Counted from the stretch's first letter, positions 1-10,546 are shown. The stretch is DNA of 64,000 nucleotides from CAWDLX01 sp963753485 (GCA_963753485.1 CAVWCL010000001.1:434001-498000), one strand, 5' to 3'. Notes: generated by a model not told the origin, from the sequence alone. A program made the numbers and translations.

Positions 1-2879
1 ATCGTGGCCTTGGCCACCAAGCCCAGCGCACGCACGTCCGGATCGTGGACCGCCGGGATGAGGCGAAATGCCATGTCGGCGTATGTGCATGCCTGATCAT
101 GCCGGCCAAGATCGTGATACAACGACGACAGGTTGCTCAGGACCTGGGTCTCCCCGTCGATGTCCTCAAACTCGCGGATGGCTTGCAGCGCCGTCTCAAA
201 ATGCAGCTGCGCCTCATCAAATCGGCCGAGGAACCGTTGGGCCTGACCGAGGCCGTCAGCGAAGATCGCGTAGTTTGCGCCGCCGCCCGAGCGGCGGTGG
301 ATGTCGACGGCTTCGGCTAGGTGTTCGGCCGCTGCGCGGAACTGTCCGATCCGCAATTGCAGTAGCCCGAGATTGCCGAGGTTGTTCCCCCGTCCAGTGG
401 TGCGGCCAAGCTCCCCGTTGACGACCATGGCTCGCCGGTACGACTCGATCGCGTGTGATAGATCACCGAGTTCGCTGTACGCGATTCCCGCGCCATTCAA
501 CGCCGCCGCCTCTGCCTCTGGCCAGCCGAGGCTGCGACTGATCTGGATCGCCTGCCGAAGGTAATCGATGGCTTCGGCGTACCGGCTCACACTCAGCTCC
601 GACATGCCCAGCGACATTGCCGATGCCGCCTGGCCGCGCAGATCGCCGGTTTCGGTCGACGCGGCGAGGCCCGCTTCGGCGGTCTCGTGCCAGTGCGTGT
701 AGTCGTGCCGGTACCAGAAATAGTTGCGCAACGAATCGGCCAGCCGCGCGGCGAGCGTCGGATGTCCCGTCGGGCGAGCGTTGAGCGCAATCGCGACGAG
801 ACTCGGAAGTTCGATGTCGAGCCAGAAGAGGGCGGCGGCCCGGTCGCGAAAGGCCGTCTCGGATGTGGTTGGGGTTGGTTGGAGTAACGGTGTGGCCGGG
901 AAGGCTTGCCGGGTCGCCGCCTCCGCGCGATCGACGAGGTATTCGAATAGCCTGCCTACCGCCGCGGAACGCGCCTGGCCGGATTCCTCCACCGCGACCC
1001 GATCGACCGCGAACTCACGCAACAGGTCGTGTAAGCCAAACCGGTCCGGTTCGCTACGCTCGACCAGATGGGAGGTGACGAGCCGCTCCAGTACTCGAGC
1101 AGCCGTCCCGATCTCGTCACCAGATAGCGCTGCCGCGCAGTCCGTGGAGAAGTCCGGGCCGGGAATCAGCCCCAACAGACGGAACAGCCGGGCGGCTTGC
1201 CCGCCGAGCCGCTCATAGGACCGGGCGAGCGCGGGACGGACGGCAGCAGACTCATCACCGGGGATTTCGAGGACCTCGAGGGCGCCGCCTTTGCGCAAGT
1301 CCGCGACGTAATCGACGAGCGTGACTTCCGGCTGCTCCCGCAGTTGAGCCGCCGCGATCCGCAACGCCAGCGGTAGCCGGCCGCAGGCTACTGCGAGATC
1401 TGTCAGCCCTGCCGTATCCGCTGCGACTCGGTCCTCGCCGAGCACGCGTCGGAGCAGTTCCACGGCGGTCGTGACACTCAGGCTCGTCAGTCCGATGGGC
1501 CGCGCGCCGTCAACGGCGGTCAACCCGGTCAGGCGGTCACGGCTCGTCACGAGCGCGAGGCAGCCCGGATCGGGCGGCAGCAGCGGGCGTACCTGGTCGG
1601 CACCAGCAACGTTGTCGAGCACCACTAGGACGCGTTTGCCGGTCAGCGCGCAGCGGTAGCGACCGATGGCCGCGGTTTCATCACCCGGGATGTGCTCGGC
1701 GGGCAGGCCGAGTCCCAACAGCAGAGACGTCAAGGCTTCGATCGGACGCAGCGGTGCGCCGGGACCGTTACCGCGCAGGTCCACGAATAGCTGCCCGTCC
1801 GGGAACCGGGCGCTCGCCCGATGCGCCCAATGCACCGCGAGCGCGGTCTTGCCGACGCCGGGAGGGCCAGAGATCGTGCACACGGCCACATCCGTGTCGA
1901 GACGAGCGTCTGCGTCGAGCATCGCCAGCTCGTCGTCACGACCAACGAACTGCGGAACGAGGCGCGGCAGGGTGCGCACACCAGGTGCCTGAGGATTGGA
2001 TCCATTCATCAGGTCCATCGCGGCGGCAGCAGCCGGGTCCACTGGCGTGGCCAATCTGGCCTCGGCCGCAGCCGGCCCCAGTGGGACACCGTCGGCCGTG
2101 ACGGCCCGGTCGACATACGCCAGGGCCGGATCGTCGTGCAGGATCTGATCGCGCAGGCGGACGAGGTTATGCCCAGCGTCGATTCCCAGCTCTGCGGTCA
2201 GCAAGTGTTGGGTGCGATCAAACGCTTCGAGTGCCTCGCGGCGCCGGCCGGCCCGGTATAGCGCGATCATGAGCTGTGCGGCTGGCCGCTCCCGCCAGGG
2301 ATGCTCGGTCACGATGTCGAGGATCTCCTCGATGACCTCGTGATGGCGGCCGCGGGCCAGGTTGACATCCACCAGCTCTTCGCGCGCGGTCAGTCGCATG
2401 TCGTTCAGGCGTTGCGCGGCGGCGAGAAGGCGGGGGGTGTCATCCAGACCGTAAAGGGCCGGGCCGCGCCATGATCTCAGAGCGGTGCGGAACATGTCCC
2501 CAGCAAGTGTCAGATCCCCAACAACCATCGCGCGCCGCGCGTTGCGGGCCTGCTCCTGGAACTGCTGCGAATCAAGTTGCTCCGGCTGGAGGTGGACCAC
2601 GTACCCCGCGCCAACTGTCTCGATGATGTCATCACCGCCGGCATCGCGAAGAACGCGGCGCAGCCCCGAGACGCGGTTCTGCGACTGGAACCTCGCGGTG
2701 TCCGGCGCGTCCACACCCCAGGCAGTCTCCACAATCGACTCGAGTGCGACGACGCGATTCGGTTCCAGCAGCAACGCGGCCAGCACAGCGCGGGTGCGTG
2801 GCCCACCCAGCGGCGCTTCGCGGCCATCGACCCGGGCTCCGACCGGTCCGAGCAGCTCGAAGAACAAGGACGATCCCAC
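1..2879 (-). CDS. AfsR-like SARP transcriptional regulator (partial, 3' end beyond window)
   Basis: At least 959 residues are open from a GTG at 2879, which has GGGAGG five bases upstream; an in-frame stop lies just before it at 2940-2942. The order is an OmpR-type winged-helix DNA-binding domain (about residues 1-95), a bacterial transcriptional activation domain (about 100-245), an NB-ARC type ATPase with the P-loop GPPGVGKTALAV near residue 336, and TPR-like repeats from about 750 to the window edge. This is the architecture of AfsR/SARP regulators, which activate specialised-metabolism or membrane-export genes by binding direct repeats next to promoters. It is divergent from the truncated MFS gene at 3111, so it may once have controlled that transporter. 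No RiPP gene is close. The identification is firm; the target genes are unknown. Confidence 0.9.
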   Translation of the reverse strand, partial: MGSSLFFELLGPVGARVDGREAPLGGPRTRAVLAALLLEPNRVVALESIVETAWGVDAPDTARFQSQNRVSGLRRVLRDAGGDDIIETVGAGYVVHLQPEQLDSQQFQEQARNARRAMVVGDLTLAGDMFRTALRSWRGPALYGLDDTPRLLAAAQRLNDMRLTAREELVDVNLARGRHHEVIEEILDIVTEHPWRERPAAQLMIALYRAGRRREALEAFDRTQHLLTAELGIDAGHNLVRLRDQILHDDPALAYVDRAVTADGVPLGPAAAEARLATPVDPAAAAAMDLMNGSNPQAPGVRTLPRLVPQFVGRDDELAMLDADARLDTDVAVCTISGPPGVGKTALAVHWAHRASARFPDGQLFVDLRGNGPGAPLRPIEALTSLLLGLGLPAEHIPGDETAAIGRYRCALTGKRVLVVLDNVAGADQVRPLLPPDPGCLALVTSRDRLTGLTAVDGARPIGLTSLSVTTAVELLRRVLGEDRVAADTAGLTDLAVACGRLPLALRIAAAQLREQPEVTLVDYVADLRKGGALEVLEIPGDESAAVRPALARSYERLGGQAARLFRLLGLIPGPDFSTDCAAALSGDEIGTAARVLERLVTSHLVERSEPDRFGLHDLLREFAVDRVAVEESGQARSAAVGRLFEYLVDRAEAATRQAFPATPLLQPTPTTSETAFRDRAAALFWLDIELPSLVAIALNARPTGHPTLAARLADSLRNYFWYRHDYTHWHETAEAGLAASTETGDLRGQAASAMSLGMSELSVSRYAEAIDYLRQAIQISRSLGWPEAEAAALNGAGIAYSELGDLSHAIESYRRAMVVNGELGRTTGRGNNLGNLGLLQLRIGQFRAAAEHLAEAVDIHRRSGGGANYAIFADGLGQAQRFLGRFDEAQLHFETALQAIREFEDIDGETQVLSNLSSLYHDLGRHDQACTYADMAFRLIPAVHDPDVRALGLVAKAT

Positions 2880-3092
2880 GAGGGCCTCCCGCGTTCGCCT
2901 CGCCGTGTCACCAGCGAGCCGTGGGCAGACAATGTGGTGTCAGGGTAGGGCATCAGATCAAACGAGAGTTCATCCGCCATCGATTGGCCAGCCCCAAGCC
3001 CGCCACGCGGCTCGACCTATGTTGGTAGGCATCGTCCGATCGAACACGGTGAACCAGGCCAAACCAGGGCGTAGTGAGACAATACATCACCG
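2880..3092. promoter_or_regulatory. Divergent intergenic region between SARP regulator and MFS remnant
   Basis: About 210 bases separate the two divergent starts, so promoters for both must lie here. No convincing paired -35/-10 hexamers or direct repeats for SARP binding were recognised by eye. The region is less GC-rich near 3060-3095 than its surroundings, as expected for a promoter of the plus-strand gene. Confidence 0.35.
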
Positions 3093-3110
3093 ATGGGAGC
3101 CGACTCCGGA

Positions 3111-3771
3111 ATGAAGAAAGTGGCCGGCCAATCGGACGTGACATTGCAATCGCTGGCTCCCTCGGTCTTCCTTCCGGCGCTCGTTTACGAGATCGGCAAT
3201 GGCGCGATCGCGCCGGTCATCGCAATGACCGCGCTCAGCCTGGGCGCGTCAACCGCCTTGGCCGACCTGATCTTGACCATACTGGGTGTCGGTCAGATCG
3301 TCGGCAACGTGCCTTCGTCGGTTCTCGTGAGCAGGCTCGGCGACCGCCGCGCCATGATGGTCGCCGCCCTTGTGGCGGTGGCCGCGCTCCTGGTCTGCTT
3401 CCTCGCTCCATCTCTTCCCTTGTTCGGCGTTGCCGTCACGATCATCGGAATGTGTACCGCGACCTTCTACCTCGGGCGTCAGCACTACATCATTGAGGTC
3501 GTACCGTCGGGCACGCGGACAGTGGCGCTGTCCACATTAGGCGGATCGCATCGCATCGGACTGTTTCTAGGTCCATTCGCCGGCGCTGCCGCGATTGAAC
3601 TGTTCTCGATGCGAGCCGTGTATCTGGTCGCCGTCGCCGCCGCGATCGCCACGGCCCTGTGCCTGGTCGCGATCCCGGACATCGACGGGGCACGCACGCG
3701 GGCCACCGGCCCATCGACCCAACCACCGCTGCGAACGGTCGCTAGTGTGGTTGCGTACCCGGTATTCGAGT
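3111..3771 (+). pseudogene. MFS transporter, N-terminal half only
   Basis: About 220 residues of a major facilitator superfamily transporter are readable, with six hydrophobic segments and the loop motif SRLGDRRAMM between segments 2 and 3, typical of MFS drug exporters. ATG at 3093 or 3111 are both possible starts; 3111 opens the recognisable protein. The homology ends near 3771 at VVAYPVFEL. The same open frame then continues into sequence that makes sense only on the other strand as a WD40 fragment, so the second six-helix half is gone. A half transporter is unlikely to work. The break looks like a deletion or rearrangement next to an IS1380 remnant. Confidence 0.75.
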
Positions 3772-4012
3772 TGATGGTGTGCGCCGTGAGCGTGCCATCG
3801 ACATGCCCGGCCGCCAGCACCAGGCCCGGGCCCGGCGCGAACGCCAGGGCGCTCACCGGCTGGCCGACCTGCAACGTCACCGTGGCCCTCGGCTGCGCCG
3901 CGCCGAGCTCCCACAGCGTCGCCGTGCTGCCCCGCACCGTGATCGCCGTCGACCCGTCCAAACTCAGCGCCACCGCATCGACCGGCGGGCCTACCCGGCC
4001 GAGCAGATACGG
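3768..4012 (-). pseudogene. WD40-repeat protein fragment
   Basis: About 80 residues on the minus strand read like WD40 blades, with short motifs such as VDAVALSLDGST, TLWELG and VSALAFAPG at the usual spacing. Neither a start nor a natural end is present. One side abuts the truncated MFS gene and the other the IS1380 remnant. It is probably the leftover of a longer WD40 protein, often fused to kinases or NTPases in actinomycetes; which one cannot be told. Confidence 0.6.
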
Positions 4013-4029
4013 CGATGACCAGGGTGTGC

Positions 4030-4317
4030 TGTTTCCGGTCTGGCGCTCCGCTGGCCCACCTGCCTTCCGGGAAGTTCAACGCCAACAACGCCTGGCTGAC
4101 CTGCGTCGCCATCGCACACAACCACACCCGCACCATCGGCGTGCTCGCCGGCCTCCCGCTGGCCCGAGCCCGGACCATCCGCCGGCGTCTGATCCGCGTC
4201 GCCGCCACCATCGCCGGGCACGCCCGGACTACGACCCTGCACATGCCCGAGCACTGGCCCTGCCAACACCACTGGCAGCGACTCTGGGACGCCGTCCACG
4301 CCCCACCCTGGGCATGA
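4030..4317 (+). mobile_element. IS1380-family transposase, C-terminal remnant
   Basis: About 95 residues match the end of IS1380-type transposases: APLAHLPSGKF followed by NANNAWLTCVAIAHN, then the basic RTIRRRLIRVAA stretch and a final tryptophan-rich segment, ending at a TGA at 4315-4317. The catalytic DDE core is missing. No terminal inverted repeat was recognised in the 200 bases downstream (4318-4514), where nothing else could be identified. Confidence 0.7.
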
Positions 4318-4514
4318 CAGTCCACATCCGACAATCGGCGGCCAAGCAGCCAACCACCAAAACCCGACCAGCAGCCCGAGCAATCCGCCCAACCAGGCCG
4401 GACGTAGCACCCTGCCCCGCGCGCCACGATCATGATCACGAGATCAGCAGATCCTCGTAGCCGCCTTCATCCGTAGATCACGGCTGAGGCTGGTGTTGAC
4501 CGAGGACGCCGCCG

Positions 4515-5441
4515 CTATCCTGGGCCTGCCCAGCGACACCCCACCCTGGTCGGGTTCGGCGCGATCGTCCTCACGAGTGCGATCGCGGTTCCGCTGACCG
4601 GCCACAACGCCGGAACGACGCCGTCGCCGAACTGGCCGAACTCGGTGCCGATGAACCCCCTGCCCAACGGGTTCGGCAGGGCAAAGGGCAGCACCGCGTT
4701 CGCTCCCAGCACGCCGACGCTGACCGAATTCGCGATGTACTCCTGATGCAGCTCCAGCCGGTCGCGGTACTCGGGGTCGGTCGGCGGGGTGACCCGATCG
4801 GGGATGCCCACGAAGCTGGATGTCACGACCTCGGCGTGGGCGTCACGCAGGGCGGCCACGCCCTCATAGAACCTCACTATGGGAATGCCCTGACCCAGGG
4901 GTTCCGGAGCCATGGTCGCCGGAATATCCAACAGCAGGCGGACCTTGACTCCGCGCCCGGCCGCCGCCACGAAGGCCTGAGCGATTTTGGCCTGGCAGTC
5001 GAAGAAGAACCAGTCGAGGTGGACGCCGTGAAGTACAGGGGCGGGTAGAGCAGGTCGTCGGTGATCTGGTTGGTGAGGAACGAGGCCTCGGTCGGATATG
5101 GCTGGGTCGAGCCCGCGTCGCAACAGACGTTGTAGTGGCTGTACGTGGTCGGCATCCGCTCCAGGACCTGCCACTGATGGGCCAGGCGCATCTCGACCGA
5201 CACGGTGCGGTAATCCGGCGCGGCCAGCGTCGGCGTCCCCGATCCCGGCGTCAACCACCACCGTCTGCAACGGCACCCGCACGGGCGACGCCACCGGCGG
5301 GGCGTGGCCCGACATCTACCACGTGAACGTCACGTCGGGGCCCGGATAGGGCACGTCAACGAGGAGCTTGGCCTTGCGACCGTACACGAAGCTGCCGGCG
5401 GGCTGGCCATCGATCTGCCACCGTGGGTTGAGCAGCGTCAC
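4515..5441 (-). pseudogene. Frameshifted gene of unknown function
   Basis: A GTG at 5441 overlaps the stop of the upstream gene (GTGA, 5438-5441), so the two were translationally coupled. The protein starts VTLLNPRWQIDGQPAGSFVY and is readable for about 300 residues, but only by switching frame twice, near 5230 and again near 5020. Between them lies a coherent stretch (YSHYNVCCDAG, then FLTNQITDDLLYPPLYF), and after the second shift another one (HLDWFFFDCQAKIAQAFV, then GVKVRLLLDIPATM). The family was not recognised. No signal peptide or clear membrane segment was seen. It is either a decayed gene or carries assembly errors. Confidence 0.5.
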
Positions 5442-7380
5442 GGCTGGGCCTCCGGTTCCTCGGGGGTGACGCGGACCCAGCCCTCCTGGGCCTCGTGCGG
5501 CAGCCGGGAGAGGTAGGCCGACTGGGTGGCGGCGAGGATCGGGTCGTCACGCCACGTCAGTGGTCCGGTCCGCCGGGTGAAGGTCTGCCTCTCCCCCAGG
5601 ACCGAGACCAGCGGCAGCCGGATCTCAGCCGGGTCGACCAGCACCGGTCCTACTCGCACCGAGGGCACCAGCCGGCGCAGGCCCGGCGCGACCCAGTCCT
5701 CGGCCAGCGCGAGTTGCTTACGTGGCAGGATGCCAGAAGTCACGTGCACCCGCCCCGCCGGCAGCATCAGCAGGATGAGCCGTACGGTCTGGCCCGACCG
5801 CACCCAGATCGTGGGCTCTGGCACCACGTACGGGTGCTCCAGCGGTTGGACGTCGGGCACCTTCACCTCACCGAGCCGGCTCAGGTGACCGCGGTACCGC
5901 CCGCTGTCGACGGCGTACTCGGCGATTGCCTTGTCGACCAGGTGCAGTCTGGTGTAGTCGTCGTCCACGTAGAACCCGAGCAGGGCGTCATCGCTGCGGG
6001 TGGCTGTTCCGAGCCGCACCGCGAAACGCCGCTCGGCCAGGACAGCGAAGGCGGCCAGCCGCGCCGCGACGGTCGCCGGGTGGCCAGGGCCTCGGTGGCA
6101 TCGGCCGTACCGGCCCCGGGCCGCGGTTCATTCCAGGACACGCGACAGCCGGCCCCGGTCGCGGCGCGTAGTCGGGCCGTGCTCGCCACCACTCCCGCGT
6201 CGGTGATCCGCGTCATGAGCCGGATCGCGTCCTGGGCCGAGCCGAGGATACCCACCAACTGCCGCACCAATCCTCCCGTATGGACGGTCACGGTCGCCCC
6301 GGCGGCCCGGTCCGCCGGCTCCAGCCGGTAGAGGAGCACGGTGTGGGTATCGCCGGCGAGCACGGTCGGGGCGATCTCGGCGCCGCCCGCGTCCGGGGCC
6401 ATTCCACTGAGCTCGACCCGGATCGAGTCGGGTCGCACCGGTCCGAGCAGGACGATGGCGACCGCGCCGACCGCGGCGGCGAACCGGGTGGTCACCACCT
6501 GCGCACCGGCGAGCAGTTGGCTCGCATTGGTCCATCCGACCCACGCTGGGCCGGTCCGGTCACGGGTGCTCAGCACGCAGCCGGCGGCGACCCCGAGCGA
6601 GGAGCCGATGGCGCTGATCCGGCTCGCGCTGTGCCAGCCGGCGACGCCGTCACCCTCGTCGGGCGGGCCCGTCGATCGCCAGCTCGGGCCGATCGGTGCT
6701 GGTGCCCACAGTGGCGTCTGGCTGGGCCAGCACGAGGATGTCATCGGCGCCGAGGTGCCGGACCCGCTCGGCCGGTGTGGCGCCCAGGGCCGACCGGGCG
6801 GCCGACCGGGCGGCGCCCACCACGCCGGTGCGTGGCGGTCGGGCGACCGCCACCGTCTCGTGGTACGCCACCGCCGGCGGTGGCGCGCTGACCAGGTCGA
6901 TCGGCAGTTCGGCCAGCTTGGCGTGCACTAGCTGCCGGGTCGGTGGGGCGACCCTGGCGGGGCTGGATCCGCCACCGTGGTGGCCACCACCCGGGCCGCC
7001 GGCTGGTCCCCGGCCGGAAGGAAGCCCACGACCGTCGGCCCGATCGGCCGCCCGACCGCCGTTGGCCGGGAGCCGGCGGAGGGCTCCCCCGCGGGCAGCA
7101 GGGCCGCGGCACCAGCGGCCCCGGCCACGCTCGTCGATCCGGTCACGGTCATCCCGGCGGCCAGGGTGCCCGCCAGCGGCGGCGCGACGCGCTCCCCGTG
7201 CAAGCTCGCCCGGCCGAGCGCGCTGGGCTGCGCCGCGGCCAGCAACTCCTCGGCGCCGTCCACGGTGAGGATGGCGGCCCCGGCGATGCCGGTAGCAACC
7301 GGCGAGCCGACCGTCCACTGCGGCAGGTCCGATCGGCCGAAAGAGACCTGGCGGTAGGAGATCTGGGGGCCAGGACCCAC
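5438..7380 (-). pseudogene. Large frameshifted gene of unknown function
   Basis: A coherent protein of roughly 650 residues can be followed from a possible GTG at 7380 to the TGA at 5438, but three frame changes are needed, near 6955, 6730 and 6090. Readable pieces include SFGRSDLPQWTVGSPVATG, RQLVHAKLAELPIDLVSAPP, ASRISAIGSSLGVAAGC and GFYVDDDYTRLHLVDKAIAEY. The first third is rich in Ala, Gly and Pro. No family was recognised. The stop overlaps the GTG of the next gene, which points to a two-gene operon in which both members are broken. The start is unsure because the divergent BON gene begins only 57 bases away. Confidence 0.45.
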
Positions 7381-7436
7381 CTTCAGCGCCTCGGCGACCA
7401 GCCGCAGCTTGGCTTGATACAAGAGGAGGTTCGCCG

Positions 7437-8110
7437 ATGACCGCAGCAACGATGGCACGCACGGATGAGGACATCCAGGCCGATGTCCTGGCGGAGCTGA
7501 AGTGGGATGCTCGAGTAGCCCCAACGAGATCGGTGTCACCGTGAACGACGGTGTCGTGACGCTCACGGGTTGGGTGGATAGCTTCAGTAAGAAGTGGGCC
7601 GCCGAGCGTGCCGCCCACCGTGTCCGCGGCGTCAAGGCGGTCGCCAACGACATCGAGGTCCGGTTGCCGAGCACCGGCGACCGGACCGATAGCGACATCG
7701 CGGCGGCGGCAACGCGAGCGCTCGAGTGGGACGCCTTCGCCATCGAGCATGTCGAGATGACCGTCAGCAAGGGATGGGTAACTCTCACAGGCGAGGTCGA
7801 GTGGGAGTTTCAGCGCCGTGCGGCCGAACGGGCCGTCCGCCGCCTGGCCGGCGTGCGCGGAGTCACGAACCTGCTCACCGTTCGGCCCCGGGTCAGCGTT
7901 GTGCCGGAGAAGCTCAAGCGGCAGATCGAAGAGGCGCTGATCCGCAATGCGGAGACCGACGCCGAGCGGATCAGCGCTCAGGTCGTGGGCGAGAAGGTCA
8001 TCCTCGCCGGTACCGTGCGGACGTGGCTCGAACGCGAAGAGGCCGAACGGGTCGCGTGGTCCGCGCCGGGCGTTTCGGCGGTTGAGAACCGCATCACGGT
8101 CATGCCGTGA
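7437..8110 (+). pseudogene. BON-domain protein with a one-base frameshift
   Basis: The natural start is the ATG at 7437, preceded by AAGAGGAGG. It gives MTAATMARTDEDIQADVLAE and then loses frame at about 7520, in a run of four C; one extra C would restore continuity into PNEIGVTVNDGVVTLTGWV. Downstream, three BON domains follow (about residues 25-90, 95-160 and 165-225), each with the GxVTLxGxV core. BON domains bind membranes or lipids, and such multi-BON proteins are common in actinomycete stress regions. The break lies 28 codons in, so either the gene is dead or the base call is wrong. Confidence 0.8.
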
Positions 8111-8129
8111 CGAGACCACCTCCAAGGCT

Positions 8130-8172
8130 CCGGACCTCCCGACGGCCCCAGGCTGCGGCGGGGGAGGTCCGG
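8130..8172 (+). terminator. Hairpin behind the BON gene
   Basis: CCGGACCTCCC (8130-8140) pairs perfectly with GGGAGGTCCGG (8162-8172) across a 21-base loop, 20 bases after the BON stop codon. It has no strong T-run, as is usual for terminators in high-GC genomes. It lies between two convergent genes and could serve both. Confidence 0.6.
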
Positions 8173-8238
8173 CTCTCTCATGCCCGTCTGTCGCGGGGGC
8201 GGACCGTGGCAGGCGCGAACAGCCGCGCGACCGTAACG

Positions 8239-8813
8239 TCAGCGGCCAACCACTCGGTCGAGGGCGGCGAAGATGCGGTCACCGCGTCGACCGGTCCGAC
8301 GGCCTCGACCGGCATAAGGACGCCACGTCGTTCGTAGTAGTCTCACAAGGAAAGTGTCTTCGTCTCGAACTCGATCATCCGCTGCCGGACGACGGCCTCC
8401 GCCTGATCGTCCACACGCCCCGACATCCGGGCCCGTTCGGCCAGCCGTCGCATCAACTCCTCGGGTGGGACGTCCAGAAAGACCACGGCATCCGCCGCGC
8501 CGCCGGCCTCCGCGGTGGCCTTGTCCGCCGCGAGCGCCTGCGGGAGCGTGCGCGGGAACCCATCGAGCACATACCCGGCCGGCGATGCCGGGCCGGCCAT
8601 TTCGCCGAGGACGACTGACAGGATCAGATCGTCGGGAACAAGATCACCCCGATCCACGTACGGCTTCGCGGCCTGCCCGAGCGGCGTGCCGTCCCCGATG
8701 TGGCGTCGCAGCATCTCGCCGGTGGACACGAATGGAATCGCGTAACGTTCGGCGATGCGCGGCCCCTGGGTCCCTTTCCCGGACCCGGGCGCGCCGAGCA
8801 TCAGGACTCGCAT
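8239..8813 (-). pseudogene. Adenylate kinase, interrupted by an in-frame stop and a frameshift
   Basis: The protein starts at ATG 8813 with MRVLMLGAPGSGKGTQ (P-loop) and keeps the NMP-binding region, the LDGFPRTLPQA signature near residue 85 and a short-type LID with RMSGRVDD. At 8343-8345 an in-frame TGA cuts it after 156 residues. Reading on gives DYYERRGVLMPVEAVGPVD in the same frame; a one-base loss in a C run near 8265 then shifts the frame to IFAALDRVVGR and a stop at 8239. The full remnant, about 191 codons, is the normal length of a short adenylate kinase. As it stands it lacks its C-terminal helices. It sits away from ribosomal genes, so it is probably a second adk copy rather than the essential one. 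Confidence 0.75.
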
Positions 8814-8957
8814 GGCTCCTCCTGTCCATCGTGAGCAGAGCGGACTGTGGTCGGCGCTATCGTTTCAGGTTGAAATCCTTGAACGGCGGCGGGACGACGT
8901 GAGGTCCGAAGTAGACATAAGCGCTCACTTCGACCATGGTGGATACGATCCGCCCCA

Positions 8958-9452
8958 CGGATCGGGAACTACCTCGGGTTCCCGACTGGAATCTCCGGAG
9001 CGGAGCTGGTCGATCGAGCCGTGATCGATGCCCAGAAGTTCGGCCCGCACATCACCGTGCCCGGTATGGCCACGGCGCTGCACCTCGGGAACGTCGGTTC
9101 ACGGCCGTGCGGTGCTGATCGCGACCGGCGCCCAGTACCAGAAAGCTGGAGGCGCCCGGCCAGAGCCCTGTTCATTTTCATCGGAGCCGCGCGCCGTACA
9201 CCCATGGCTCGCCCACCACGTCGCGCTCGGAGACCACGGCTTCGTCCGGACCGGCCGCGACGCTGAGCCGTTCATCCGCGCGCCGAGCGCCGCTGGACAG
9301 GACTGGGAACCTCCCGTTCTTGAATCCACCCTGCCCGGCGTCTTCGCTGCCCGTGACGTGGGCCGCGGGTCGATCAAGCGCGTCGCGTTTGTGTTGGGGA
9401 GTGCGCCATCGCGGTGCGGCTGGTGCACGAACGGATCCAGCGGGAACGATAA
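8958..9452 (+). pseudogene. Thioredoxin reductase-like flavoprotein, decayed
   Basis: Pieces of a pyridine-nucleotide-disulfide reductase can be read: RIGNYLGFPTGISGAEL, ITVPGMATALHLGN, then in another frame GRAVLIATGAQY, WLAHHVALGDHGFVRTGRD, STLPGVFAARDVGRGSIKRV and finally AIAVRLVHERIQRER before a TAA at 9450-9452. The ATGAQY and STLPGVFAA.D motifs are typical of TrxR-type enzymes that bind NADPH and FAD. The N-terminal FAD-binding fold is missing and at least two frameshifts are present. The remnant belongs to the same stress-type block as the BON, Adk and Hsp20 remnants. Confidence 0.7.
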
Positions 9453-9470
9453 GCGCCGAACCTGACGTGC

Positions 9471-10469
9471 TCACGGACACAGGGTTCCGATGATGACCTC
9501 CTCCGGCTGGCGGTCCGGGCGGAGTCCACGCCAGGACGGATGCCGGAGCCGGCTGTCGGGCGTGACCGCGCGGTAGGCGACGTCCCCGACCAGCGACGGC
9601 GTCACCCACCGGGCGTCGCGAGCGTGTTCACGCGGCACCGGCTCACCGAACGGCGACGCGTCGACGCTCAACGGCGCCAGTAGCCGGTAGAGCTCGGCGA
9701 GCATGTGTTGCGTGAAGCCGGTGCCGACGTGGCCGACGTAGCGCAGCCGGCCATTCTCGTCGTACATGCCGAGCAGCAGCGACCCGATACTGTTGGCTCG
9801 GCGCCCGCTACCGGGTGTCCAGCCGCCGATCACCACCTCGACGGTGCGGTTGAACGGTGCCTTGATCCAGGAACGAGATCGGACGCCAGGCTCATACACC
9901 GAGTCCATACGCTTCGCGATCACGCCTTCCATGCCGAGGCTGGCCGCCGCAGTCATCACCTCCTCGCCGGCGCCGCCGTCCCACCACTGTGGGGTCGCGA
10001 CAGCCGTGTCGGCCAGGTGGAGGCCGGCCAGCAGTTTCCGTCGCTGCACGTACCGCAGCGTGGTGGTGAGCCGGTCATCAAGGTAGACCACATCGAACAC
10101 GTAGAGACGCACCGGCACCCGCGACACCAGCGTGGGCGATGGTCGTACCACGTGCATGCGTCGCTGCAGGAGGCTAAAACTGGGGACGCCCGACCGGTCC
10201 AGCGCCACGATCTCCCCGTCCACCGTCAGCCTGCGCCCGGAGGCCAGCGACCCAAGTTGGTGAAGCTCCGGGTAGGTTGCCGTCACGTCCCGGTCGTTGC
10301 GGCTCGCCACGGCGACGCCGCCTTCTGCGTCCACCCGGACGATGGCCCGCGCGCCGTCCCATTTGAACTCGTACGCCCACGACCCGGACATCGGCAGGTC
10401 GCCCAGAGTCGCCAGCATCGGTCGGACAGGTAGCGGCATTCTCGACGAGGGCATCCCCCACGCTGACAC
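9471..10469 (-). CDS. ATP-dependent DNA ligase (LigD/LigC-type ligase domain)
   Basis: The GTG at 10469 has GGGAGG seven bases upstream and gives 332 residues. The nucleotidyl-transfer lysine lies in FKWDGARA (Lys36); later ligase motifs include VDGEIVALD, VFDVVYLD, EGVIAKR and WIKAPF, followed by an OB-fold with the RYVGHVGTGF signature. It joins nicked or broken DNA using ATP, as in bacterial non-homologous end joining. It lacks the polymerase and nuclease domains of full LigD, and no ku gene is nearby. It is the only gene of the surrounding stress block that reads through intact. The upstream Hsp20 remnant runs into it in the same frame without a stop, so a longer start must be rejected on homology. 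Confidence 0.88.
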   Translation of the reverse strand: MSAWGMPSSRMPLPVRPMLATLGDLPMSGSWAYEFKWDGARAIVRVDAEGGVAVASRNDRDVTATYPELHQLGSLASGRRLTVDGEIVALDRSGVPSFSLLQRRMHVVRPSPTLVSRVPVRLYVFDVVYLDDRLTTTLRYVQRRKLLAGLHLADTAVATPQWWDGGAGEEVMTAAASLGMEGVIAKRMDSVYEPGVRSRSWIKAPFNRTVEVVIGGWTPGSGRRANSIGSLLLGMYDENGRLRYVGHVGTGFTQHMLAELYRLLAPLSVDASPFGEPVPREHARDARWVTPSLVGDVAYRAVTPDSRLRHPSWRGLRPDRQPEEVIIGTLCP

Positions 10470-10546
10470 GGCAATGCCTCCCGACTGGCGGTATTCGTGA
10501 GCGGAAGCGGCGAAGCCGGTCGCCGCGAAGGCACGACGACCCGCTC

